Below, in pieces: positions 1 to 7,746 of a stretch of DNA of 64,000 bases. Under the pieces are notes generated by a model. That model made no database searches. It was not told the DNA's origin and saw only the letters and a program-made list of their open reading frames with translations. The DNA lies in the NCBI RefSeq assembly GCF_036997615.1, contig NZ_JAWLQA010000001.1; one strand, 5' to 3'. The translations under genes were made by a program, and so were the position numbers. The stretch is from Brachyspira sp949287565 (GTDB lineage Bacteria > Spirochaetota > Brachyspiria > Brachyspirales > Brachyspiraceae). How positions within the stretch are numbered: the stretch's first letter is position 1; each line of letters opens with the position of its first letter.

Positions 1-18
1 AATAAAATAAAATAAAAT
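1..18. repeat. AATAA-type pentanucleotide repeat
   Basis: About three and a half copies of an AAAAT/AATAA 5-base unit lie directly before the ACAAG array. The unit contains TAA in every third register, so the array closes all forward frames. It may be cut by the window edge and could be longer. Confidence 0.7.
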
Positions 19-73
19 ACAAGACAAGACAAGACAAGACAAGACAAGACAAGACAAGACAAGACAAGACAAG
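19..73. repeat. ACAAG pentanucleotide tandem repeat, 11 copies
   Basis: Eleven perfect copies of ACAAG (equivalently AGACA) run without interruption. A 5-base unit is not a multiple of three, so copy-number change by slippage shifts the frame. The unit differs by one base from the AGACC unit at 4266-4300, and both arrays are followed by related sequence. Perfect identity of the copies suggests active slippage or recent expansion. Confidence 0.95.
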
Positions 74-123
74 CTTATATATTATTATATACTTTTATAA
101 TAATTCAAAATATAAAAAAATAC

Positions 124-163
124 AACCTATGTTGCAATACTATATTGCAGCATAGGTTTTTTT
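124..163 (+). terminator. Rho-independent terminator
   Basis: A 14-base arm (124-137) pairs with 145-158 with one G-U wobble around a 7-base loop, followed by a T run to 163. The outer stem (AACCTATG/CATAGGTT) recurs in the terminator at 4362-4406. It ends the transcript of the gene that enters from the left edge and isolates the glycosyltransferase at 197. Confidence 0.85.
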
Positions 164-196
164 GTGCAAAAAAAATTAATGTTGGGAGCATAAAAT

Positions 197-1486
197 ATGG
201 ATGAAAAAATAATAAAAGATATTGACAATATAGTTTGGTGGATTCCTTTTAAAAAATTAAGAAATTCTTTGAGAAATTATTTATTGAAGATAAATAATAA
301 TATAAATATTTTAAATGATAATCTAAATATTTTATATAATAAAACTAATTATATGATAAATATTCAGAATATTAATGCTAAAAATATAAGAGTAAAAATA
401 AATGATAGTTTATATACAACATTATTGAATTATGATCAAAGTATATATTCTTCCATAAAACCTCCATATATATCTATTATAGTTCCTATTTACAATATTA
501 ATAAAGAACATTTGATTAATTGTTTAAATAGTCTTATAAATCAAACTTTAAAAGAAATAGAGATAATATTAGTTAATGATTGTTCTACTAATGAAGAAAA
601 TGATTTAATATGTAGTGAATATGCATTAAAAGATCAAAGAATAAAATATATAAAGCATAAAGAAAATAAAGGTTCTGGTGGAGCTAGAATGACAGGGCTA
701 AAAATATCAAAGGGTTATGCTATAAGTTTTGTAGATGCTGATGATATGCTATCATATAATGCCTGCGAAATAGCATTAGTTAATATGATAAAAAATAATG
801 TTGATATAGTGGCTTTCGATTTTTATTGGGTTGAAAATAGAGAATATTATTATGTAAGTGAACATAGATATGATAATAATTTCATTTATGGTAAATTCAT
901 ATTTGAAACTTTGTGCACAAAAGAAAAAATATTTGGTCAATTATGGGATAAAATATATAAAAGGGATTTACTGATAAAATTGGGAGATGATTTAATACCT
1001 GAAAAAATTAGCGGTGAAGATCAAGTAGCATCTTTTAAAATTATGTATAATGCTGATAGTTTTATGTATATACCTTTAGTTTTATATCATCATAACAGAC
1101 ATAGAAGTTCAATAACAAATACTTGCAATGAACAATATATCAAAGATAGATATCAAATAGTTGAATACTTATATGAATATAGTAAAAAAAATAATATATT
1201 GGATTTATATAGTAATTTTCTAGAAAAATATATAGTTTATACAATTTTTATATCTACTTCTAATTTTATAATAAAAAAGCTTTATGAAGAACCAAATTTA
1301 TCAGAACAATATAATAAGATATTCAAAGAATTTATATTGTTTTGCATAAATAAAAATTATATTTCAATACAAACTTTTAATAACTTTATTGATGTATTAT
1401 CATCTGGTGAAATATCTAATAATTGTATAGATATAAATTATTTATTAGGAATATGCAATATTGTAACTAATAATTTAAAAGATTAA
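197..1486 (+). CDS. Family 2 glycosyltransferase
   Basis: A cytoplasmic glycosyltransferase expected to add a sugar from a nucleotide-sugar donor to a surface glycan; donor and acceptor are unknown. The GT-A domain begins near residue 91 with ISIIVPIYN, has the nucleotide-binding VND at 126-128, the metal-binding FVDADD at 178-183 and a late SGEDQ motif (about residue 275), all typical of GT2. The first 90 residues are extra: they carry DNIVWWIPFKKLR (10-22) and an Asn-rich helical stretch. That WWIP..R peptide recurs in the genes at 1811 and 8776. The start follows a GGGAG box by about 8 bases. The gene stands alone after a terminator. The domain call is firm; the role in LOS, capsule or flagellin glycosylation is open. 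Confidence 0.88.
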   Translation: MDEKIIKDIDNIVWWIPFKKLRNSLRNYLLKINNNINILNDNLNILYNKTNYMINIQNINAKNIRVKINDSLYTTLLNYDQSIYSSIKPPYISIIVPIYNINKEHLINCLNSLINQTLKEIEIILVNDCSTNEENDLICSEYALKDQRIKYIKHKENKGSGGARMTGLKISKGYAISFVDADDMLSYNACEIALVNMIKNNVDIVAFDFYWVENREYYYVSEHRYDNNFIYGKFIFETLCTKEKIFGQLWDKIYKRDLLIKLGDDLIPEKISGEDQVASFKIMYNADSFMYIPLVLYHHNRHRSSITNTCNEQYIKDRYQIVEYLYEYSKKNNILDLYSNFLEKYIVYTIFISTSNFIIKKLYEEPNLSEQYNKIFKEFILFCINKNYISIQTFNNFIDVLSSGEISNNCIDINYLLGICNIVTNNLKD

Positions 1487-1525
1487 TAAATATTATATTC
1501 TAATTATTATAAATAGGATATTTAA

Positions 1526-1790
1526 ATAAATGATAATATAAAAAAATATATTGATAATATAGTTTGGTGTATACCATTTAGAAATATAAGAAATGAATTA
1601 TAAAAATTGATAAATGAAAAAGATTAATTTATATTTTTATGAGTGGATGAAATTATATATTTAATAAATTAAATTACATATATAAATAAAAAATAATTTT
1701 ACAATATAATTTTAGGAGCAGATTTGCAATAGAATATCATACCTAATTATCATATATGTAATGATGATATGTGTTTTCTATTTAAAATTA
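1526..1790 (+). pseudogene. Decayed copy of the WWIP tail module
   Basis: Between the two glycan genes, 1526-1603 reads INDNIKKYIDNIVWCIPFRN and then IRNEL before a stop. This closely resembles the N-terminus of the glycosyltransferase at 197 but has no usable start codon. Further on, 1709-1780 aligns at the DNA level with 4243-4330 inside the fused gene: both have TTTTAGG, then ATTTGCAATAG, then ACCTAATT and a TATATGTA stretch. Here the CAGAC array is missing. I read this as the shrunken remains of a third gene with the same module. The remaining bases up to 1810 show only the ribosome-binding site of the next gene. Confidence 0.6.
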
Positions 1791-1810
1791 TTTAATTTTT
1801 ATTGGAGTAA

Positions 1811-4393
1811 ATGATGAATAATAGTATTGATATATTGAACAGAAAAGAATGTACAGGGTGTTCAGTTTGTCATAAAGTATGTCCGCATAATGCTATAGAA
1901 ATGATAGAAACTAAAGAAGGTTTTCATTATCCTATTGTATTAGAAGATAAATGTACTAACTGCGGTATTTGTGTAAAAAAATGCCATGCTCTTAATGATA
2001 ATTTCAAAACTGATTTTGAGCAATTAATATATGATGTAAGGGCTAATGATGAGATAAGAATGAAAAGCTCTTCAGGAGGAATGTTTACTCTTTTAGCTAA
2101 TTATGTATTTGAAAATAATGGTTATGTATGCGGTGCTAGTTTTACCGATGATTGGCTTGGAGTTGAACATATAATTATCGATGATAAAAAAGATTTAGAT
2201 AAATTAAGAGGCTCTAAATATATAGAAAGTAATTTAGGTAATACTTTTATAGAAATAAAAAATTTATTGAATGAGAAAAAACAAGTACTTTTTAGCGGAT
2301 GTCCTTGCCAGGTATCTGCTTTATACTCATATTTGGGTAAAGATTATGATAATTTGCTAACTGTTGATTTATTATGCAATAGTATAGTTCCTCAAAAAGT
2401 ATGGGCAAAATATTTAAAAGAATTATTTACAGATGATGAAATAAAAGATATAAAATATATAAGTTTCAGAGATAAAGATAAATTCGGTTGGAACAGTGAT
2501 CATAAAGTATATATTAAATTATCTGACAAAGAATATATATCTAGAGGTCATGATAATATTTATATACAATCATTTTTAAAACATATTGCTGTAAAAGAAG
2601 AATGTCTGCATTGTAAATATAGAAAATATGAAAGAGTAGGAGATATTAGTATAGGGGATTATTGGGGAGTAAAAGATAATGATAATAAGGGTGTAGGACT
2701 TACATTATTAAATACTAAAAAATCTAAAGAAATATTTGATATTATAAATAGCTCTTTTACCTATAAAGTTATTACTTCAATAAAACCTTTAAACGGAGGA
2801 ATAAATGGTCAAACAAAAATATTGGGTAGCAGAAAGTACTTTTTTAATAATTTAGCTAAAGAAAGTTTTGATGAATTAGTTATAAATTCTAATAAAATAG
2901 ATATATGTTTAATAGGTTTTTGGTTTGCTAATAATTATGGTGCCATATTAACTTATTATGCACTATATAAATTATTCGAAAATCTTGGATTTTCAATATT
3001 GGCATTAGATTCTTTAGATAAATATTCTAGTCGTTATGATTATTATAGTAAGGGAATCGCTAGAGAATTTGCTGAAAAATATTACTCCAATATATTTAAT
3101 AATATCAATAAAAAAGATTTATATGAGTTAAATAATAAATGCGATATGTTTATAACAGCTTCTGATCAGTTATGGAATAATATTTTATCTAAAGATATGG
3201 TATCTGATAATACTAAATATATATATTTTTTAGAATTTGTAGAAAACAGTAAAAAGAAGATAGCTATAGCCACTTCTGTAGGTGATAATAATGAAAAATT
3301 ATATTCAGACTATATATATAATCAAACTGTAAAATATTATTTATCATTATTTGATTACATTTCTATTAGGGAGCAAGAAACTGTTGATTTTTTTAATAAA
3401 AATTTAAATATAAAAGCAGATTTTATATTAGACCCTGTATTTTTAATAGATAGAAAAGAATATGATAAGTTGATTTATGATGATGAAAATATATCAGATT
3501 ATATTTTTTGTTATGTATATAATAAAAAAAGTGTAGAGGAAATTGTAAATAAAATAGCTTATAAGATAAATAAAAAAATTATATTTTCATACCATACTGA
3601 AAATGGTTTTATTGAAAAACCTGAAAAATGGCTATCTTTAGTAAAGAATGCTTCATGTATCATTACAGATGGTTTCCATGGAATATGTTTCTCAATCATT
3701 TATAATAAGCCATTTTTATGTTTACGTTGGGATTATTATGAAAGTAATTTAAATAGGATAAATTCAATATTGCATTTATTTGATATTAGAGATCGAGTTG
3801 CACCAATTTCTGAAGATATATTAGATGAAAATAATCATGTTAATTATAAGATTTTATTGTATATGGATTATAGCAAAATAAATAAGACCTTAGAAAATGA
3901 AAAAAATAAGTCTTTAGATTGGATAAAAAGAGTATTAAGTTCAGAGAAAGAAAATAATAATTATGAATTAGATATGATTAATATTTTAATTAAAGAAAAT
4001 ATAGAATTAAATTCAAAAATATATAAGCTTAATGAAGGTTTGAACAGTTTATTTAATAAACAAGAAATAGAACTAAATAAACTGGTTAATTATAATAAAA
4101 ATTGGATAAGAATTTTTGGAATTTATAATAACGAAAATTATATATTTATATATTTATTTGGAATAAAATTAAGTATTAGACTTAATGAAAACAATATAAA
4201 TAGAATTGCTTGGTGGATTCCTATTAGAAAATGGCGTGATAATTTTAGGTCTAAATTTGCAATAGCAGACCAGACCAGACCAGACCAGACCAGACCAGAC
4301 CTAATTGATATATGTAGCGATTACATATATTTTTATAATAATCCAAAATATAAAAAAATACAACCTATGCGTAAATATAAAGAAATAGCATAG
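1811..4393 (+). CDS. Fused Fe-S / F420-dehydrogenase-beta-like and polysaccharide pyruvyl transferase protein
   Basis: This 860-residue protein has two enzyme parts. Residues 14-58 hold two 4Fe-4S motifs (Cys14, 17, 20, 24 and Cys48, 51, 54, 58). They lead into a coenzyme F420 hydrogenase/dehydrogenase beta-type domain with FSGCPCQ near 157 and a CLHCKYRK cluster near 265. From about residue 362 (DICLIGFWFANNYGA) the sequence is a polysaccharide pyruvyl transferase domain, with TASDQLWN and TDGFHG motifs. The two families often occur side by side in polysaccharide loci, which supports a glycan-modifying role. After about 715 come a helical linker, the peptide IAWWIPIRKWR, five-residue QTRPD repeats and a terminal tail. 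GGAG lies 3 bases before ATG 1811 and 6 before ATG 1814, so 1814 may be the true start. Confidence 0.85.
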   Translation: MMNNSIDILNRKECTGCSVCHKVCPHNAIEMIETKEGFHYPIVLEDKCTNCGICVKKCHALNDNFKTDFEQLIYDVRANDEIRMKSSSGGMFTLLANYVFENNGYVCGASFTDDWLGVEHIIIDDKKDLDKLRGSKYIESNLGNTFIEIKNLLNEKKQVLFSGCPCQVSALYSYLGKDYDNLLTVDLLCNSIVPQKVWAKYLKELFTDDEIKDIKYISFRDKDKFGWNSDHKVYIKLSDKEYISRGHDNIYIQSFLKHIAVKEECLHCKYRKYERVGDISIGDYWGVKDNDNKGVGLTLLNTKKSKEIFDIINSSFTYKVITSIKPLNGGINGQTKILGSRKYFFNNLAKESFDELVINSNKIDICLIGFWFANNYGAILTYYALYKLFENLGFSILALDSLDKYSSRYDYYSKGIAREFAEKYYSNIFNNINKKDLYELNNKCDMFITASDQLWNNILSKDMVSDNTKYIYFLEFVENSKKKIAIATSVGDNNEKLYSDYIYNQTVKYYLSLFDYISIREQETVDFFNKNLNIKADFILDPVFLIDRKEYDKLIYDDENISDYIFCYVYNKKSVEEIVNKIAYKINKKIIFSYHTENGFIEKPEKWLSLVKNASCIITDGFHGICFSIIYNKPFLCLRWDYYESNLNRINSILHLFDIRDRVAPISEDILDENNHVNYKILLYMDYSKINKTLENEKNKSLDWIKRVLSSEKENNNYELDMINILIKENIELNSKIYKLNEGLNSLFNKQEIELNKLVNYNKNWIRIFGIYNNENYIFIYLFGIKLSIRLNENNINRIAWWIPIRKWRDNFRSKFAIADQTRPDQTRPDLIDICSDYIYFYNNPKYKKIQPMRKYKEIA
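4266..4300. repeat. CAGAC pentanucleotide tandem repeat, 7 copies, inside a coding region
   Basis: Seven perfect CAGAC units encode a QTRPD repeat near the C-terminus of the fused protein. Gain or loss of one unit would move translation into frames that stop within a few codons (TGA or TAA just after the array). That would remove about 31 terminal residues but leave the enzymatic domains intact. Confidence 0.95.
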
Positions 4394-4406
4394 GTTATGT
4401 TTTTTT
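4362..4406 (+). terminator. Rho-independent terminator overlapping the stop codon
   Basis: AACCTATGC at 4362-4370 pairs perfectly with GCATAGGTT at 4388-4396, followed by ATG and a run of seven T. The TAG stop codon at 4391-4393 lies within the right arm, so the last codons of the gene double as the terminator. The left arm and preceding 30 bases match the sequence before the terminator at 124-163. Confidence 0.8.
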
Positions 4407-4518
4407 ATAAGTCAATTTTATTATCAATCAAAACTATAATATAAAAACTTGTTATATTTAGATTTTTATATTAAAATAAATGAAATATAGTTTTTATATA
4501 AAAATCGGAGCTTAAATA

Positions 4519-7137
4519 ATGAGTAATACAAAAGAAAAATTGAAAGAACTTATAAAAGAACAATATTTAATAATAGACGGTGCCACAGGTACAGAACTTC
4601 AAAAGAAAGAAATTAAAAAAGAGTCATGGATTATAAATGGAAATAATATAGAAGGTTGTAATGAAATATTAAATATAACCGCTCCAAATATAATGAAAGA
4701 AATACATATAGATTATTTAAATGCCAATGCCAATATAACAAAAACAAATAGTTTTGGAGCTATACCTTGGGTTTTGAGTGAATATGATATAGCAGATAAA
4801 ACTTATGAACTTGCTAAAAGTGCAGCATTAATAGCTAATGAAGCAAGAGAAGAATATTTAAAAAATCCTAATTCTAAAGGAGATCTAAACAGAGATATAT
4901 TTGTTGCCGGCAGTTTAGGACCGGGAGTAAAACTTCCAAGTTTAGGGCAAATTAGTTTTGATGAAATGTACAATGGTTATACAGAAGCTGCAAGAGGATT
5001 AATAGACGGAGGAGTTGACATAATACTTCTTGAAACTGCACAAGATGTTTTGCAATTAAAGGCTGCAATACTAGCAGTAAATGATACAGTTAAAAAATTA
5101 AATAAAGAAATTCCAATAATGGTTTCTGTTACTATAGAAAAAGAAGGTACTATGCTTTTAGGTACAGATATAGAAACAGCATATACTATACTTTCTAATT
5201 TGAATATATTTTCTATTGGTATGAATTGCGGAACTGGTCCTGATATGGCAATGCGTCATATAAAAAAACTTTCAGAAATATCATGCCTTCCAATATCAAT
5301 ACATAGTAATGCAGGACTACCAGAAAACAGAGGCGGAAAAGCATATTATAGTATGACTCCTGAGGAATTTGCAAATATTAATAGTAAGTTTTTTGAATTG
5401 GACGGACTTGCATTTATAGGAGGCTGCTGCGGTACTACCCCACTCCATATAAAAGCATTGGCTGATAAAGTAAAAGGTATGAAACCTAAAAAGCCTGCAT
5501 TAGATAAACAAAGACCATATATAGCAAGTTTATTTAATGTTGTAAGTATAAAGCAAAATCCTGCTCCTTTAATGATTGGAGAAAGAAGCAATGCTACAGG
5601 AAGTAAAATATTCAGAGAGCTTATGATTGCAGGCGATATGGACGGAATGCTTGATGTTGGTATAAAACAAGTAAAAGCTGGAAGCCATGCAATAGATGTT
5701 AATGCTGCTTGGGCTGGACGTGATGAAGTAGAAGATATTACAAAAATTATTTCTGCTTATGTTAAACAAATTTCTTTGCCTTTAGTTATAGATGCAATAA
5801 AGCCTAATGTCATAGAAGCAGCTTTAAAAGTGTATGGCGGAAAACCAATTATAAACTCTGCCAATATGGAGCAAGGTGAAGAAAAATTTGATGCTATATG
5901 TTCATTGGCTAAAAGATACGGTGCATCTATTATGCTTCTTACAATAGATGAAAAATCAATGGCATTTACTTGCGAAGATAAATTGAAGATGGCTGAGAGA
6001 ATGTATGAGCGTGCAGTTAATGTTCATAAAATACTGCCTCATGATATAATATTTGACCCTCTTACATTTACACTTGCAAGCGGTGATGAAAAAAGTTTCT
6101 TAGCAGGAGTTGAAACTTTAAATGCTATTAAAGAATTATCAAAAAAATATCCTGAATGTTCTATAAGTTTGGGGGTATCAAATATATCTTTCGGACTTAA
6201 AGAAGAAGCAAGAAAAATAATGAATTCTGTGTTTTTATATGAAGCTATTAATCATGGACTTACAACTGCTATTGTTAATGTGGCACAAATACTTCCGCTT
6301 TCAAAGATAGATGAAAAAGAAATAGAGTTAGCAAGAGAATTAATTTATAATAAAAGTAATACTAAAGAACCTTTAATAAATTATATAAATCATTTCTCTG
6401 ATAAAAAAGAAAAGAAAGAATTAGCCAATAATGAAGAAAATGTCAAAAAGCCTATAAGAGAAGCTATAAGAGATGCAATGCTTGACGGCGAATGGAAAGA
6501 TATGCAAAACTTACTTAATGAAGTAAAAGAAAATAGCGAAGAGTTTGGAGGAGAAAAGAAATTTGCACAGGCTATAATCGATGAAATACTTCTTCCAACA
6601 ATGACTGATATTGGTGTGAAATTTGGAGAAGGAACTATACAGCTTCCTTTTGTTTTAGGTTCTGCTGAAGTAATGAAGAAAAGTGTTGATTTCTTATCTG
6701 AATTTTTAGAGAAGAAAAAACAAGAAAAAACTGCTAAAATAATACTTGGTACTGTGGCAGGAGACGTACATGATGTTGGTAAAAATTTAGTTGAAATCAT
6801 CATAAAAAATAATGGATTTGAAACAGTTAATATTGGCACTAAAGTTCCTATAGAAAAATTTTTAGAAGCATATCATGAACATAATGCAGACTGTATAGGA
6901 ATGTCAGGACTTTTAGTAAAATCTACTGAAGTAATGAAAGATAATCTTGCATATATAAGAGAGAAAGGACTAAAAATACCTATTATATTGGGCGGAGCTG
7001 CACTTACAAGAGAGTTTGTAGAAAATGATTGTAAAAAAGTTTATGGAGATACTGCTAAAATATTTTACTGTAAAGACGGCTTTGATGATATTTTAGCTAT
7101 AAAAGAGATAATAGCTGACAGAGATAAAGAAATGTGA
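4519..7137 (+). CDS. metH: Cobalamin-dependent methionine synthase without reactivation domain
   Basis: Transfers the methyl group of 5-methyltetrahydrofolate to homocysteine through methylcobalamin, in the cytoplasm. Order of domains: homocysteine-binding (about 1-320) with zinc ligands Cys237, Cys303 and Cys304; pterin-binding (about 340-610, starting IGERSNATGSK); cobalamin cap and Rossmann domain (about 640-872) with the D749-x-H751-x-x-G754 cobalt-ligand motif. It ends at 872 residues, while full-length enzymes (about 1,200) continue into an AdoMet-binding reactivation domain. That missing domain is the separate gene at 7734. A GGAG box precedes the ATG. The TPR gene follows after 15 bases, so the three probably form an operon. 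No cobalamin or SAM riboswitch was recognised in the 125-base leader region. Confidence 0.95.
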   Translation: MSNTKEKLKELIKEQYLIIDGATGTELQKKEIKKESWIINGNNIEGCNEILNITAPNIMKEIHIDYLNANANITKTNSFGAIPWVLSEYDIADKTYELAKSAALIANEAREEYLKNPNSKGDLNRDIFVAGSLGPGVKLPSLGQISFDEMYNGYTEAARGLIDGGVDIILLETAQDVLQLKAAILAVNDTVKKLNKEIPIMVSVTIEKEGTMLLGTDIETAYTILSNLNIFSIGMNCGTGPDMAMRHIKKLSEISCLPISIHSNAGLPENRGGKAYYSMTPEEFANINSKFFELDGLAFIGGCCGTTPLHIKALADKVKGMKPKKPALDKQRPYIASLFNVVSIKQNPAPLMIGERSNATGSKIFRELMIAGDMDGMLDVGIKQVKAGSHAIDVNAAWAGRDEVEDITKIISAYVKQISLPLVIDAIKPNVIEAALKVYGGKPIINSANMEQGEEKFDAICSLAKRYGASIMLLTIDEKSMAFTCEDKLKMAERMYERAVNVHKILPHDIIFDPLTFTLASGDEKSFLAGVETLNAIKELSKKYPECSISLGVSNISFGLKEEARKIMNSVFLYEAINHGLTTAIVNVAQILPLSKIDEKEIELARELIYNKSNTKEPLINYINHFSDKKEKKELANNEENVKKPIREAIRDAMLDGEWKDMQNLLNEVKENSEEFGGEKKFAQAIIDEILLPTMTDIGVKFGEGTIQLPFVLGSAEVMKKSVDFLSEFLEKKKQEKTAKIILGTVAGDVHDVGKNLVEIIIKNNGFETVNIGTKVPIEKFLEAYHEHNADCIGMSGLLVKSTEVMKDNLAYIREKGLKIPIILGGAALTREFVENDCKKVYGDTAKIFYCKDGFDDILAIKEIIADRDKEM

Positions 7138-7152
7138 TGTAGGATTTATAGT

Positions 7153-7593
7153 ATGAATGAAAATGATATTGATAATATTATAAAAGAAGCAATTGATAAA
7201 ACTAGATTTGAAAATATTACTGATATTGAAAAATATATTCAGATAGCAGACGTATATTTGAAATTTAATAGATTCCAAAATGCAATAGATTATTTTGATA
7301 AAATTATAGAAATAGATCCTAATATTCCAGAAGCTTATCTTTATAGGGGAATTTCTAAGGAAGGTTTAAATAGACATGAAGAAGCTTTGAAAGATTATAA
7401 TAAATCAGTAGAAGTAGATGATAAATATGTAAGAGGCTATCTAACTAGGGCAATTATAACAAATAACCATTTTCATAATTATGAAGAAGCTATGAAAGAT
7501 ATAAATAAAGCTTTAGAAATAGATAAAGAAGATCCTTTGGCAAAAATATTAACAAAAGTATTTACAGAAGAACATAATAAAAAACAGTTTTAA
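7153..7593 (+). CDS. Small tetratricopeptide-repeat protein
   Basis: A 146-residue soluble protein with no signal peptide. Three helix pairs fit TPR units: AIDYFDKIIEIDPNIPEAYL, then ALKDYNKSVEVDDKYVRGYL, then AMKDINKALEIDKEDPLAKI. TPRs bind other proteins, so a scaffold role is likely, but the partner is unknown. It lies 15 bases after metH and before the MetH-reactivation gene, which suggests a link with methionine synthase. Odd point: the reading frame stays open for 50 more codons after the TAA at 7591-7593 (see 7594-7746), so the protein may be a truncated form. Confidence 0.8.
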   Translation: MNENDIDNIIKEAIDKTRFENITDIEKYIQIADVYLKFNRFQNAIDYFDKIIEIDPNIPEAYLYRGISKEGLNRHEEALKDYNKSVEVDDKYVRGYLTRAIITNNHFHNYEEAMKDINKALEIDKEDPLAKILTKVFTEEHNKKQF

Positions 7594-7746
7594 GTATTAA
7601 AACCAAATATCAAAGTATACGCACTTACGGGTGATATAACAACAAAAAATGAAGATGAGAACAAGCCTTCAAGCAAATTTATTTTCTTGAAACTATTTGG
7701 CGAGTTAGAACATAGTAACAATAAGGAATTTAAATGGCAGAAATAA
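7594..7746 (+). other. Open frame continuing past the TPR gene's stop codon
   Basis: In the frame of the TPR gene, 50 sense codons follow its stop before TAA at 7744-7746. The predicted peptide (VLKPNIKVYALTGDI and onward) has a balanced, protein-like composition that is unusual for AT-rich spacer. It has no start codon with a ribosome-binding site, and it overlaps the first 13 bases of the next gene. It could be the former C-terminus of the TPR protein, cut off by a nonsense mutation, or chance. Confidence 0.35.

Larger units (their letters stand above)
1..155 (+). pseudogene. 3' tail of a surface-glycan gene cut by the window edge
   Basis: Only the end of this gene is inside the window. 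The reading frame starting at base 6 runs to a TAG at 153-155 and ends in a peptide containing IYFYNNSKYKKIQPM. That is nearly the same as the C-terminus of the fused protein at 1811-4393 (IYFYNNPKYKKIQPM). The frame passes through eleven ACAAG units, read as KTRQD repeats. The preceding AATAA-type repeat at 1-18 places a stop in each of the three frames (3-5, 8-10, 13-15). The tail is therefore probably not joined to the upstream protein in this version of the sequence. I infer a relic or a phase-off allele. The upstream gene product cannot be named. Confidence 0.45.

Noticed and set aside
19..73. CRISPR array
   Set aside because: The units are 5 bases with no spacers; no cas gene is nearby.
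1740..1785. Terminator between the decayed module and the fused gene
   Set aside because: Partial complementarity (ATATCAT with ATGATAT) spans a long loop and lacks a proper T run; it looks like remnant tail sequence.
1..4406. Transposon or integron as the source of the repeated tails
   Set aside because: No transposase, integrase, terminal inverted repeats or target duplications were found.
4407..4518. SAM or cobalamin riboswitch before metH
   Set aside because: The spacer is too short and too AT-rich; no conserved box or stem of either class could be seen.
6390..6839. 149-residue antisense frame within metH
   Set aside because: It is rich in Ser/Phe as expected for the reverse of Lys/Glu-rich coding, has no ribosome-binding site and lies entirely within metH.
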